Assembly (NCBI GenBank): GCA_964020975.1
Contig: OZ026630.1
Location: 62,991,245-63,055,244, forward strand
Source: Hermodice carunculata
Lineage: Eukaryota > Annelida > Polychaeta > Eunicida > Amphinomidae
Length of the DNA stretch: 64,000 nt
Direction of reading: 5' to 3'
Translations under genes and position numbers: made by a program
The notes under the pieces: model-generated
Told to the model about the DNA's origin: nothing
The model's input: the letters and a program-made list of their open reading frames with translations, nothing else
Databases searched by the model: none
Shown here: piece by piece, positions 25,194-36,729 of the stretch
Numbering within the stretch: the first letter of the stretch is position 1
Layout of the letters: every line of letters begins with the position of its first letter

Positions 25194-25420
25194 AGCTGTC
25201 AGCAATATCTTAATCTAAACATATTTTGATTTGTGTAAGGATACAATTGGGAAACAGGGCAAGGCCCTATATAAATCCCTCTTGCAATATCTTTGGGATC
25301 TGTCCGTTCATTCTCATCACCATTACTGTAAACAGGAGCTGACCGTCTTGGATTTGATGATAAATCACTCAAGAATTGATTGTAACATATAGCATTATGG
25401 CCAAAGTACATCCTCACCAG

Positions 25421-25824
25421 TGTGAAGAGGATCTGCAGAATGACTTTGAGAACAAGTAAAAAATGTAATTATGTATAAACAATGGATGGATGGAAAACAG
25501 ATGAACGTATGACAGACAACTAACTATCCCATAAGCTATGGTGAGTAGCAGGTCAGCTAAGCTTTAGAAAAAAAAAAAAAAGAAAAAACTTGTACAATGA
25601 GAAAATAAATGATGACTGTACGCCATCATATCCAGTGGACACCCAAAACAACTTTGTCTGCAATAGGTGCATGTGGACACAGCCAATCTAGTCATCATCT
25701 TAGTGGTGTCTCACTCAGCAATGATGTTATGTCTGGGCTGTGCTAATTGCAATTTTCCTGCAGTCAAACATATCTCAAAATTGAATTATTCTAAACAAAA
25801 TGTCACACGCATACATCTGATTAC
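25421..25824. other. No gene seen
   Basis: Poly-A tracts near 25568 and otherwise unique sequence. Confidence 0.4.
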
Positions 25825-25949
25825 CTTCAGGAACCATTTTCAACCTGTCTAGGGATTTAGGTTGTTGTCTCAAATGGACTAACACGCCTGCAAGGCCCAG
25901 ATCACGGGTAGGTATCAAACTACGTAATAGTCTCCATGGTCCACAGCTA
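25825..25949 (-). CDS. Possible coding exon, product unknown
   Basis: Minus strand: acceptor-like ACATTTGCAG, then an open stretch reading SCGPWRLLRSLIPTRDLG and GVLVHLRQQPKSLDRLKMVP, ending at donor-like CTGAAG|GTAATC. Composition is protein-like and CpG content slightly raised. No family is recognised and no neighbouring exon was found, so it may be chance or part of an unrecognised repeat. Confidence 0.2.
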
Positions 25950-27023
25950 CTGCAAATGTCACCGACCAAAATCAAATAAATGTCCCTGAATGATGTATGT
26001 CTTGACTATAGCTTCAGTTTCAATGCAGAGAAAATAGTTTACCAACATCAGCTTTTCATGTGTGGAATTTGAAAATGTCATAGGCAATTTTTTCTTTTTT
26101 TTTTTTTTTTTTTTTGGTTGTACCCAGCTACAATATTTGGTCTGTGACAGCTAGTCGTCTGCCTCTTTTGGTCATTTTTTTGAGTGGGCAGAACATAAAA
26201 AGCTCCAGATGAAAAGTACAATCCAGCATTCACTGGTGGCAGCAGGCAGGGAATAAATCTACCCAGAGTTAATAATAGTACACAGCTGGCATAAATCTTG
26301 TTTTCCTTTCTCCAGCTTTGTATAAGTCAAATCCTTTCCTTTCCTTTTCTTTCTGCTCTTTTTTATTTTCAACCATGGCCTAGCAACAAGAACTCATCAT
26401 GAACAGTGGACTTGCCATCACAGGAATTTCACCAGTTTAAGATGATTAGTCTTTTGCTCCTATGGGAAAAAAATGTACGTACCACATATCAATTTACAAC
26501 AACAGCGGAATAAGCCAAAACTTTTTTTTGCCAGAGAGCACTACTTGTGTGATCTCTATCAAGCAGCAGGGTCCTTAGACTGGGGATTCGAGTCTTCCAG
26601 ATCTATCAAGTGCTTCACACCCACTCTATTTTCAATGTTAATACAACCAGCTTCATGGTGTGGGCCAGAATTCAGCAACTGTATAGTTTGTTAATTCTTT
26701 GTCCGTGCTTGCAATTTTTAAAAGTAACTTTCAGCCTGCAAGAAGCAGAAGTTTCTAAATGGAGTGAGTGACCACACCATTGTATTTATAGTTGATAATC
26801 ATAATGAATAAATGTAATACAAATTTTCCTGAACATTTTTACCAAGAAATTAATTACATGTAGCATTTTTGTTTCATCATTCAGGAAAGCGGCTTGAATT
26901 CATAGGAGAAAGTATAAGGCAACTACCAGTATTGGGTGATAGGCTAACAAGTTTCTTATGTAAAACCTCATTACAATCATAGAAGAATTGATAATTAGGC
27001 TACATCTGATTTTATGCACGTTA
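25950..27023. other. No gene seen
   Basis: Poly-T of about 22 at 26095. Short open frames only. Confidence 0.45.
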
Positions 27024-27422
27024 TAGTACCTGCTGTGTGTGGCCATCCCTTCTCCAACAAGTGGCCAAATACACAGGTGACCCTTCACTGCAGGTAAATT
27101 AACAAAGAAACAGACTTCCATGTGAAAAAAGTGACCCCAAAAGCCAAGAGACCTCTCATGGTAGTTAAGCCACATCCATCCTGCCATCCCTCCTTCTGTC
27201 CATCCACACACTTTAATTTGATTACCAATGATAAATGCATGTACAGCTGTACCTGCTGTATGCAACCACTGCCATGAGCAGCCGCATTGCTTTTTGTGGT
27301 CACTAGGCTCAGACACAGGAGGCAATTTCTATGTGAAAATTTACCTGTGGTGAACAGGTCACCTTCTGTGTGTGGCCATTTTTCTTGGCAGAAGGTGTGG
27401 CCACATACAGCAAGTACCACTG
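27024..27422. mobile_element. TA-flanked CAGT MITE, copy 3 (about 400 bp)
   Basis: The left end TAGTACCTGCTGTGTGTGGCCA and the right end reversed, CAGTGGTACTTGCTGTATGTGG, form an inverted repeat of about 22 bp. TA lies at the right boundary. Internal copies of ACCTGCTGTATGCAACC and GTGTGTGGCCATT show further sub-repetition. Open minus frames within it are incidental. Confidence 0.75.
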
Positions 27423-28230
27423 TATATCATCTGCTGATGATTCCATGTACATTGTACCTTTTTGTGGTGTCTAAAAATTATAGTAAAAGTACTCACGGAC
27501 TAAGAATTTATGTCCTCTGTCATGCAGAATATGGTAGCAGATTTATATACATGTACATGTAATGTAACAAAAATACTTGTATTTAAGCTAGTGCACAATA
27601 TTTAACAGTACCCAACACACAATTACTTCACTACTTTTTTTTTTTACTTGACCCCTCCTGATTTTCTTGTTTCTAAACTTCTAAAATAATGTTAAATGCA
27701 TGTTATATGTAAATCGTGTTGCATCTGCATGCAAAGCTGAAGTTGTCCTTTATACACTACTGTGCTGCACTCTCTGGGATCATTGAAGAATGCTGTTACA
27801 GAAGCTTTACCAGAAATAGTAAAAAAAAATTGACTAAAACCCATGCCTGTAATGTCCTATTTGAATGCTTAAAAAATTACTTTGTTTTTGATCAAATAAA
27901 ACATTTATTGCTGCTCACTTTTTTTTTACTTCAAGGAAAAGTACAAATTTCCCCCCTCAGAAATGACATGAGTTATTTTCTGCTCCCCCATCCAGAGAAA
28001 ACACTTTGTAGCAAATCAATGTGACCAGTGGACCTCAACCAATTGACCCCATAGGGCCATTCAATGACCTCTCTTTATTGGAAGGTACACCATTTTCAAT
28101 TGCTTCCAAAGTGAGCTCCTTATGATTTCCACTGCACACGTGGTGTGGAGGAAGCATGGTCACTGGTCTGTTTAGCAGGCAAGATTTTCAAACCTCAGTC
28201 TGAAATTTGCTGCTCTACGGCAAGCACATG
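27423..28230. other. No gene seen
   Basis: AT-rich, poly-T tract near 27633, no coding signal. Confidence 0.4.
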
Positions 28231-28290
28231 CAAGCTATTCCACAACTCACATCCAAGCTATTCCACAACTCACATCCAAGCTACTCCACT
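28231..28290. repeat. 23-bp tandem repeat, 2.6 units
   Basis: Units CAAGCTATTCCACAACTCAC begin at 28231 and 28254 with a partial third at 28277. Confidence 0.9.
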
Positions 28291-28570
28291 TAGCTAGTAC
28301 GGTGAGCTACCGCTGCAATGCAGCGATCGCACCGCCTCTGTGTACCTGGCAACCGGCCTATCTCCCTTGCTAGGTAGGTCACTCTATCCTCGGCCATCTC
28401 ACAGGTTTCTGCCATCGGTTTGTCGTGCGTTGTTTTTCTGCAATCGTCCAGTAGCTATACTGAAATGACATGGGCACTGGGTGTTGTGGTGTCGGATCTT
28501 TACCCCCCCAAAAAATGTCTTAAACATATTCTGTCAAATTTGCCTGCTTAATAATCTCTGGTCTTCTCAC

Positions 28571-28718
28571 CATATTCAACCACTCCCGTCGTTTCTGTTT
28601 TTCTTTCTTTGTAGGAAAACAGTGGAAAGCTACACCTTGCATGCACGGCCCAGGGGTATTTATCCAGTTTTCTGGTGCCTGACTTACAGTCAGGAACTTT
28701 GCAATTGTAGACTGTCAT
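28571..28718 (-). CDS. THAP-type zinc-finger protein, first exon (frame broken)
   Basis: ATG at 28718 begins MTVYNCKVPDC, giving the C-x4-C pair expected at the N-terminus of a THAP domain. In the next frame, from about 28636, comes GVAFHCFPTKKEKQKRREW then LNM, matching the THAP pattern FHxFP...R..W. It ends at a donor-like ATG|GTGAGA (28571/28570). THAP proteins bind DNA as regulators or transposase relatives. The two halves are in different frames: either a 1-nt indel, a very short intron starting at GTAAGT (28687), or a decayed copy. The CxxH end of the domain would lie in a further exon, not found. A plus-strand acceptor-like tract (TTTCTTTCTTTGTAG) overlaps by complementarity. Confidence 0.5.
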
Positions 28719-28806
28719 TGTAGCTTGTGAATACTTCCGTCGTAAGTTGGAAAATAGCAATCAACTTTGGTGACGTCTTTTCCCTGTACTTTAACTATGG
28801 CACAAT

Positions 28807-28885
28807 ATGGCTGCTGTGTTGAAAGGACCTAACCTGCCGCAAGGTGCACCGGGAAACGACCCTGGCGCCGCAGCGGCTACCTGCG
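28807..28885 (+). CDS. Possible first coding exon, alanine/glycine-rich start
   Basis: ATG at 28807 lies in a YY1-like context (CAATATGGCTGC) and opens MAAVLKGPNLPQGAPGNDPG followed by AAAATC. A donor-like TGCG|GTACTT follows at 28885/28886, and without splicing the frame stops about 15 codons later. High CpG content and position at the island edge support a real start exon. The peptide is too short to name and downstream exons were not found. An earlier ATG at 28797 in another frame reads only 11 codons. Confidence 0.4.
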
Positions 28886-28890
28886 GTACT

Positions 28891-29030
28891 TGCTATTTTG
28901 GACCTTATGTATTGTATATACATTATGAAATATGACAGAAAATTACCCGTGCATATACAACACACCCTCGGCAGTTTTCAGTTTAGTTCTTCAACTATTC
29001 CATTAAATGAGACCAGTCCAATTGCATTCT
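28891..29030. other. Start of intron or intergenic sequence
   Basis: GC content falls back to background right after the island. No coding signal. Confidence 0.4.
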
Positions 29031-29228
29031 TTAACCCTTTGCCAGGCACAATGCAGGGCACCTGCACCAGAAAAGCTATTGGCCCAGGCTGTGCCATTAT
29101 CAGAGGCCTTGTCTACAATTATCAGCAAACAAATATTTTCTATTTACATAGAATTTAAGTAAAAACATTAAAGCAGATGACAAATTATATCTGGGTGAGT
29201 TTGGACAGTTTGAGCTGGAAAGCATTAA
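29031..29228. mobile_element. TTAA fold-back MITE, copy 7 (short)
   Basis: Starts TTAACCCTTTGCCAGGCACA and ends GAGCTGGAAAGCATTAA. It keeps AGAAAAGCTATTGGCCCAGG and AAGCAGATGACAAATTATAT but lacks much of the hairpin's left arm. Confidence 0.75.
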
Positions 29229-29971
29229 ATCACACCTTGACTGTCATGGCCACTTGCTGTGTCTCATAAATTGATAATATATATGTTCTAATATGCCAGC
29301 ATATATGTGAAACACTTCATTGCGTAAATTAGGGCCATCTGGTGCACATGCAAAAAGGTCCTTTTTCTGGATACATGTTTTTGTATTGCATTCTTATAGA
29401 GGAATCCAAGCTGCAGTCAAATTCAGTATTAATAAAATATGTCACATTTCAATTTCACTGAGTATTTCCATCCAAAAAGGCACATCTCAAAAAAAGCTTC
29501 TTTAATTTACTACACCTACTACATATACATTGATATATGGTAAAAAGTAAATATTGTACTAAACAGGCTTACAGCAAAAGTCTCTCTCCATGACCAGAGA
29601 TTTTCTATATTTGACAAATTAAAGACCTTGAACACTCACTACTCGAGTTGATGTTTTTCACTGTTAATGTTTGGCCGCAGGTGGCATATGAAACACCACA
29701 GTCCATATATTATCACAATGATTCAGGTTCATTTGTGACAAAAAACACAAGAGTTCTCTACTGAAAGCAGACAAGTAAAATTTATTGCTGCTTTTGAACA
29801 CTGTGGGCAGTTAGGAGACCCAGCTCCAGTAACCAATGAAGCCTCTACTGTGGACCTACCCATGGAATACAATAACTGAATTGCATATGACATGAGGAGG
29901 ATTACAAAATTGAAATTGAGACTAGTGAGAGTGTATTGTTAAAACCGGGTGGTTCAGAAGATGGTGGGGGC
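29229..29971. other. No gene seen
   Basis: No coding, RNA or repeat signal that can be supported. Confidence 0.4.
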
Positions 29972-30211
29972 TTAACCTTTCCCAGGTCAGAATTACACTG
30001 AGTCAACAGCTTTCCTCGATATGGGTTGAGCGCAATGCACCCAACCTGTGGAGGGAAGCCGCTGACCTGGGGCATGCCGGCCTGAGAGGTCTTACTTACC
30101 ATTGGCAACAAAAATATAGCTTCTGTTAACAAGTCATTTACAGAAAAACATGAAAGGAGACAACAATCTACACCAGGGAGCTTTTGGGTGATTTGAGTGG
30201 GAAGGGGTTAA
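29972..30211. mobile_element. TTAA fold-back MITE, copy 8 (full length)
   Basis: Starts TTAACCTTTCCCAGGTCAG and ends GTGGGAAGGGGTTAA. The hairpin is GTCAACAGCTTTCCTCGATA with AGGGAAGCCGCTGACCTGGG. Length and order match copy 1. Confidence 0.85.
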
Positions 30212-32480
30212 CGGAGCATAGGGCACCGACCAGAAGGCAATGGTAAAAATGGTAACTGTTCATGCATGTCCTTTCTTTGACAGCTCTTTAGATTGCGTCA
30301 AGGCAGTGACATGATACACTTAGGCCCAGAGATGCTAATTTTCATTTTAGCCATCACATCTCTGACAGAAATATATTTCCTCTGAACATCTTTGTTTCAT
30401 ATTCAAGAAATGCAGAGTGACCATTACTGTGAACACAACAATAGCACATATCCCATGCAACATAACTACATGTATTAAATTATGGCAACATTTTAAGTTG
30501 TCTTAATTTCCTCAAATATTTTTCTCAATGTCCTGCTCAAATTTGACATTAAACAATGAGAAAAAGCAATATTTTTACATGAAGAATGCATATTTGCACC
30601 AGCCAGTAGTTTATACCCGCTCAGAGTTAAAAGATTGCAGCCAACAGAATATTTATGTATCTGCATACACAAATTTGATACGACATGTACGATATTACTA
30701 CAAATTTTTGAGTCACACACCAATGTAATTATCACAGTTTCTGCATGTGATCTATAGGCAGGCTTTCACATTTCTTAACACCTACATACATGTTATCTGC
30801 AAATTACATCTTCACCATAACTTCCTATCAATGCATCCACTGTAATTTCATCAGACTTAAAAACCTAGCAACTTAGGGACCACTTCATCATAATTTCAGT
30901 CCGCATTAAGCTTATAGCTCAATTCACCACCAGAATCCAGGCACATTTCCTATATAAAGTTGCAGATTAAATTTATGATATTACGAATTTAATTGGCACT
31001 AGGAATTTGGAATTTTACAACTGTAGCCAGTTTGGCCAAAGTAACATCAATCTCTTGAGCTAAATGCTGATTATGTCAGTCAAAGTCACGAGGAAAAAAA
31101 TAGCTTTTGAAATTATGCTCAGTGGATTTAATAATTTAGTACAATACCATGGGTATATACACAAAAAGTATAATAAATTATGAGATATTCATAGCCAATT
31201 TGGTTCAAACTTACAAAATTTTGTCAGTCAAATCACACCATTTTTAGCTACTGGCCACTTGGCTAATGGAAAGTGCTACCACAGACACATGTGGTACAAT
31301 CAAGTCTTTCAGTGCTAATCAAGACAAAATTTGTACACATGTGAATTATTCAGATTTCCATTCGGTTTGGCTTCATGAAGGTACCTTTCATCCAAGTACT
31401 ACATCCTTATATTTCTACCAGGGAAAAAAATAGTGCCAGGCTGTGGATGCCTTACCTGTCTTGTGCTGTTAGTGCACTGTGCCTAAAGTGAACCAATGCA
31501 AGCTGTTGAGTCAGCTCCCAACTTAGCCGCAGTTAAACTTGCATTTACCATCCTCATGATATTCAATGTAAAAATCAAATGCAGACCTGAAACTAGGACT
31601 AATTAATAAACCCATGGTAACAGGACAATACCATATGAATATACTAGTACTCTTGTCATATCCCTGCATATCCACTTTAGAGTTCACAAATCTGCCTAAA
31701 GCCACAGCACTGATGTAAATGGAATCCGGGCTCTCCCTCAAAGTGGCCTGCAATACCACATGAACCTCAACAGGATTTCTGAATAACTATCGAAACAAAT
31801 CTATGTTGATACCCCCCCCCCCCACTCCAATAAGAGCACCTTTTGTTACAGATCAATGAAGAGCAGTTGAAGGTTCACCGTGTATGTGCACCATGCTTTA
31901 TAAATCTGTTTGCAGTGATAACACGATGCGCATCTCTTGCTAAGTAATATGATCTGGGCTAATCAACAAGATTGCTACCTCCACACAGATGTGATCTGCT
32001 GTTTATACCTAAGCCTGGGATTTGGTGCATGTTCTGCTCTTGGAGACAGAGGAGCGATAGTGATTAACTATACATCCATAAATCTGTTGTGTCGTATCAT
32101 GGCATTTTATTGTATGACATCATCTATAAATGGTCTCAATGTCATCACTGGACCCATCTTAATAATCCTTATGTACACCTGATGACTGAAATATGCCTTT
32201 TCACTGACATTCCAGGTAATGATCCTGGTGTTCCAAAATAATGAGCTTACAAATAGGCAAGTGATTCAATTTCAAGAGCACAAAACATCTTGCCTGGTAC
32301 TGCTGGGAAGTGGCACAAAGGAACTATTATTTAAGTCTGAAAAGAAAAAATATGGAAAAATTTGTTGTTAGTTACAAACATTTACCAAGTCAAAGCAGAA
32401 TGACACAACATTGCTAATTTTCCACTCAGAAATGGAATCATCCAATAATTGACCACTAGCTTAAACTTTCATTGACCACA
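30212..32480. other. No gene seen
   Basis: Over 2 kb of AT-rich sequence. A C12 run lies at 31811. Short frames lack domains and splice support. Confidence 0.45.
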
Positions 32481-32499
32481 ACATTACTTAGTAACACTG

Positions 32500-33055
32500 T
32501 TCTGCAACATATAACATATGGCACTTTTCTGGAGCTTTGAGGCAGTCTGCAGTGAACAGCAGTCCTGCCCTGTGATGCTTTGAGTGAAATTGGTGGCGAT
32601 CTGCAGCATTTTTCCGCAAAGTGTCACAACTTGCAGTCTTACCATAGTTCACTGCAGTTTGCTGCAGACCACCTGTCCAGGCTTGGTAGCAGTTGAAGGT
32701 ACTTGGCAGCATTTGGCATTTTTTTTGTTGGTATGGATGAAAATATACTAAATGCCTCATTTACTTACTGAGTCCCCTATGGGATTGGTCAGTGCTTTAT
32801 ATTATTTCATGATTCTCTTAATTTGGATTGAGTTAATTATAATGTAGATTACTGGTCATATGTAGGAATATTTAAAGAAGTGCACATATTTTAATTCATA
32901 TTATATTTCATATTGATCTCGGTGAAAATAGCTTTTAGCTAATGTTTATTGTATGGAAAACCAAGTATAAATAAAGCTGACTCGACTTGATCCACAAAGT
33001 GCAGCAGGACTGCAGTTTGCCACAACTGTTGCAACACACCACAGTTCATCACATC
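32500..33055. repeat. Short GCAGTTTGC/TGCAGCA-word repeat with retroelement-like tail
   Basis: Words such as GCAGTCTGCAGTGAACAGCA, CACTGCAGTTTGCTGCAGACC and, after a gap, GTGCAGCAGGACTGCAGTTTGCC recur in both orientations. Between them, 32770-32990 ends AAATAAAGCTGACTCGACTTG, a possible retroelement 3' tail. It looks as if one insertion split a TGCAGY-rich fold-back block. Confidence 0.4.
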
Positions 33056-34003
33056 AAAGTATAAATGTTGATGTTTTGGCAAGTCTGGAATCTCTTTGCT
33101 GTCATTGTTGGGTTTGGAATTTATGAATATGGATCATGTTTTATTGTACTATATGTACTAGCAGAACGGTGTCAACAAGTAGCTGCTGATGATAGCCATA
33201 TACCCCACCCACAATAATCATGGGGGTGAATACACATGATGTACATTTGTATATTATAGTTTACAAGTAACGTGTGAAAAGTTTCTGTTGGTGGTAATAT
33301 GGAAATAAAGTCAGACAACCTAAATACATTATGGGTCCCTGTTTGGAGGGGAAAACAATAAAGACGAGGGTTGTTTGCTAATCGTATCTTCTTTAACATG
33401 TGTGATTCCAAAGTGAGGTCCTACCATGAAACATGTGACCATACATGTTTAATGAGCTTCCATTAAATCCTTCGGTAGATATTGAATAGAACAGAATTCT
33501 ATTAAAAAGGCCCTCTGATCTTGAAGCTTATTGACCTTTGTTAAATAATTAATTAAATAATCAGGGCAGATAATTAGCCATGCAAGACTACATTTATGCA
33601 CTTTTTCAAAATAAGAAGTACCCACATTGCAATTTTTGAAAGGTAATTTATTATACTTTCCAACAATTGAGTGGACAAACAATGCAGGTGATTTTGAGCT
33701 CCTTAATGATTGGTGTTAGGGATGGTTCAACATGTTAATCAATTTTGAATTAGTACTTTCAGTATGCGGGGGGAGGGGGGGGGCAGATAAATGGACCTGT
33801 ACACTTCTACAGATATTGGAAAATGATCAATGGTCATTTGTAACACAAATTTTGTGGTATTTTGGTATTATTTCTTGGAAGATCATCATTTTTAAGTACT
33901 AAATTGGGGGGAGGGAGGGAGGTCATGAAATTTAGTACCCTAAGTACTTATTAAAAAATGATGATAATGTTGAACCATCCATGAATTAATAAATTAATAA
34001 AAG
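33056..34003. other. No gene seen
   Basis: G-runs at 33768-33784 and GGGAGGGAGGGAGG at 33906. No coding signal. Confidence 0.45.
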
Positions 34004-34650
34004 AAAGTAATCAGCCAAACAAATTCATGCTTATGCACACCTCCTACCTGAAATCGACCAACCATGAAAATTTCAAAGGACTAGCACTTACAGTTCCAAA
34101 AATATGGTCCAGACAAATTTATTTCTAATCTGGAGGTTACTTAATGAACTTTGTTGATTGATTAATTAATGAAAGTAATTCAGCAAACAAAACAATGCCT
34201 TTATACACCTACTACCTTAGATGTACCATCCCTATAAATTTCAAAGGGCTAGCATTTATAGTTTAGAAGATATATGTATAGCCCAGACATAATTATGCAG
34301 ATGATTTAGAGGTGCTTAACAATCTTTCGTAATTAATTAATCATTAAAAGAAAGTAATCAGCCAAATAAATTTAATCCTATGCACATATCCTACCTAAGA
34401 TCTACCAACACTAAAAATTTCAAAGGGCTAGCATTTATAGTTTTAAAGACATGGCCTGGACAAAATTGTTTCTGATCTGGAGGCTGCCTAATAAAATTTT
34501 GTTAATGAATTAATTAATGTAAGTAATTAGGCACACGACACAATACCTATGTACACCTAGCTATGATCTACCAACTTTATATATTTCAAAGGGCGAGCAT
34601 TTATAGTTTAGAATATATGGCCCACACAAAATTTGTTTCAGATGCAGGTG
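34004..34650. repeat. Satellite-like tandem repeat, about 170 bp x4
   Basis: Units start AAAGTAATCAGCCAAAC (34004), AAAGTAATTCAGCAAAC (34172), AAAGTAATCAGCCAAAT (34351) and AAGTAATTAGGCACACG (34520). Each contains ATTTCAAAGGGCTAGCATTTATAGTT and ends with ATTAATTAAT words. Divergence between units is considerable, so the array is old. Confidence 0.85.
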
Positions 34651-36164
34651 ATTTCACCATATCCATTTTAGCATATCCACCCACCCACCCACTCCCTGGG
34701 TGGGAGATAACTAATCATACACTGGTTTACTGTTTCTGAGTATTATGAGAAATAATCTGCCAGCAGTCTACATGGCAAGTGTGTGGCCAAAATATGCAGG
34801 GTCAAAAGGTGGAACCCTGTATAGATAACACGAGTGAGAAAAAAAAATCATGAGATTTCTCATGACCAAATGTTGGAAGACCCCCCCCCCCCACACACAC
34901 ACACATAAAATGCGACCTCTTATTTAGTCCTGTATGCATGGCCAATATAATGTAGAGACTATGAAAGGCACCAAGAAGACTCATGATTTCGGTACGTATA
35001 GTTAAGTAACAGTTTCAATACTTTTTTTTTTTTGGTAAAAATAACAAGGCCTTGTGCCTACATATGTATCGTGCCTAGTTCTGACAAACTACAGGACAGG
35101 AAGATCACAAAGTTGAACCTTCATATTTACCTGCTGTCTAAATCTTCAAGTAACGGTGACTAGTGATGGCAATACTGTTGGCAATACAACTGCTGACTAA
35201 GTGAACAAGTGTATGGGTACTCTCCTTGCCAGTCTAATACATTTTGCTTGAGGAATCCGATTAAAAGTATAATGTTATAACCTTAGAGCTGAGACACAAT
35301 AGTTAATACTAAAAAGTACCATGTGTTATCCAAAAGTACAATCTTCCACCAAGAGCAGATCCAGTTCAATGTAACAAAAGTAGACCCAAGAAATTTCACT
35401 TTAAGTGGACACTACATGAAAGATATCAAAACTGGTGTCTGGGTTTAATTATTACCAACTTTCACCATCTTGACTTTAAAACTACACATGAGCAAGTGAA
35501 ACACTATCCAGTAATTATTTACTGTAAAAATGTATTCACATCATCAGTAAACATGGCCAAGGAATCACAGAAAATGCCTCTCCCACTGCATGTGATAAGC
35601 ACCTAACATCCCAGTTCACAATGCCACAGTGCCGACACTTCATCGACAACAAAAAGCACCTATGTGTTATATTGACCACTAGCTCAAACTTTTATTGACC
35701 AAAGACAAGCATCCATGTCTTGACCATCAGATTGTGCTTTTTTTGGACCCCAAGGGAGCACCTGTGTTACTCATGATACAATTTGATTGATTGATCAAGC
35801 TGTTAAATTCGCACAAAGGAAATATTAATCTTTCATGCTCTATTGAATAAGCGGTGCCCTAATCTTAATCATCAATCTATTTTTGATCCATACAGCAAAA
35901 AACATCTTTTTCATCAATGGTATCAAATATAATGTATGCCCAGTAAGGTGTATATTACACCTCACCTTTGGAATTTCATCAATTTACCCAACCACACAAT
36001 GAACCATCATGAATGATGCAACAAAATACATCCATACATGTACACTTCTTGAATGCTAAGAAACTTTGAATTCCATATTTAGCAATGCCAATGCAATTAC
36101 CAGTTTCATTTTGGTGTTTATACATTGATAAGGCAAAGTTGTCTTTGTATACAGTTAAGCCCCT
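34651..36164. other. No gene seen
   Basis: Contains CCCACCCACCCACTCCC near 34679, a C12 then (CA)n tract at 34880, and a T-run at 35021. No coding signal. Confidence 0.45.
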
Positions 36165-36475
36165 GTTGAACTTAATGGTCACCAAATGCATCAACCTTTT
36201 GCAACCTTTTTCCAACCATTTGAGTGAAAGGCAAACCTTTTTCAAACACTTTCCAAACCATTTCAAAACCATTTTTTCTTATTGCATTAAAACACTTTTA
36301 AACACTTTTAAACCTTTCTCTATGGTGAACAATCATTTCACACACTTTGTCAACCTTATTGATGAAAATGTTGAAATGGTTTGCAACCATTTCAACCATA
36401 TGAAACCCTTTGTCAACCTTTTACAACCTTTGCAAACACTAGCGCAACACTTTGCAACACAAAAAATGCATTTAG
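36165..36475. repeat. Degenerate short-period repeat (CAACCTTTT)n
   Basis: About 300 bp built from variants of CAACCTTTTTCCAACC, AAACCTTTTTCAAACAC and TTTGCAACC with a period near 10-20 bp. The plus frame rich in F, N, H and T across it is incidental. Confidence 0.75.
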
Positions 36476-36500
36476 CTGTTATGTTTTAGATGTGCTTAAC

Positions 36501-36508
<8 letters not shown>

Positions 36509-36561
<53 letters not shown>

Positions 36562-36729
36562 TGAAACCTCATTATAACGACACTCAGATATCTGACATAT
36601 TCACTATAATGACACAAATTTACCTGGGAAAAGGTTTATTTTCTTTGTTATTTGACTCATTTATCTGACATATTCAGTTATCCGACACATTTCGTAGGGA
36701 ACAGATGGTGTCAGTATAACGAGTTTTCA

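Larger units (their letters stand above)
23340..25420 (-). mobile_element. LINE (CR1/L2/Rex1-like) with reverse transcriptase, broken
   Basis: Read on the minus strand, RT blocks appear in order: a linker with RTDPKDIA (about 25290), SLRDYIRSKLPEDRKF (about 24860), NPHKSMGLHGVLMKLLKLAA, PDGWKTAEVVALHKHG, NYRPISSLSVVSKVLERHI (about 24590), GFRK...ALVNITTKW, ALIDLGKAFDLINH, LTRRKQLTVFKGQ, GVPQGSIFGPLLF (about 23840), a YTDDSTLS box (about 23750) in place of YADD, and NITKIAS-like and LTEARKVFYNAQ blocks (about 23360). Stops and frame changes are present. Two other elements are inserted. The 5' endonuclease and the 3' end are not seen. The blocks fit the CR1/L2/Rex1/Jockey group; the exact clade is not decided. 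Confidence 0.85.
28295..28890. promoter_or_regulatory. CpG-rich island with divergent promoter
   Basis: CpG is clearly denser here than in the surrounding DNA, in two clusters (28295-28450 and 28733-28890). Between the minus-strand ATG (28718) and the plus-strand ATG (28807) lie ACTTCCG (28733-28739, an ETS-type core on the minus strand), TGACGTC (28771-28777, CRE-like), and CAATATGGCTGC at the plus start (YY1-like). This set is common in TATA-less housekeeping promoters. The site readings are by eye; function is inferred. Confidence 0.5.

Noticed and set aside
26573-26620. tRNA-like GGATTCGAGTC word
   Set aside because: It resembles a T-arm/B-box, but no A-box or cloverleaf partner could be drawn around it.
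26900-27420. Overlapping minus-strand frames of 141 and 111 codons
   Set aside because: They lie within the TA-flanked CAGT MITE at 27.0-27.4 kb and its flank; no domain is recognisable.
28616-28741. Plus-strand exon with acceptor TTTCTTTCTTTGTAG and donor GTAAGT
   Set aside because: The splice signals look good, but all three frames meet a stop before the donor. The pyrimidine tract is the complement of the Lys/Glu/Arg-rich THAP segment. A non-coding exon cannot be excluded.
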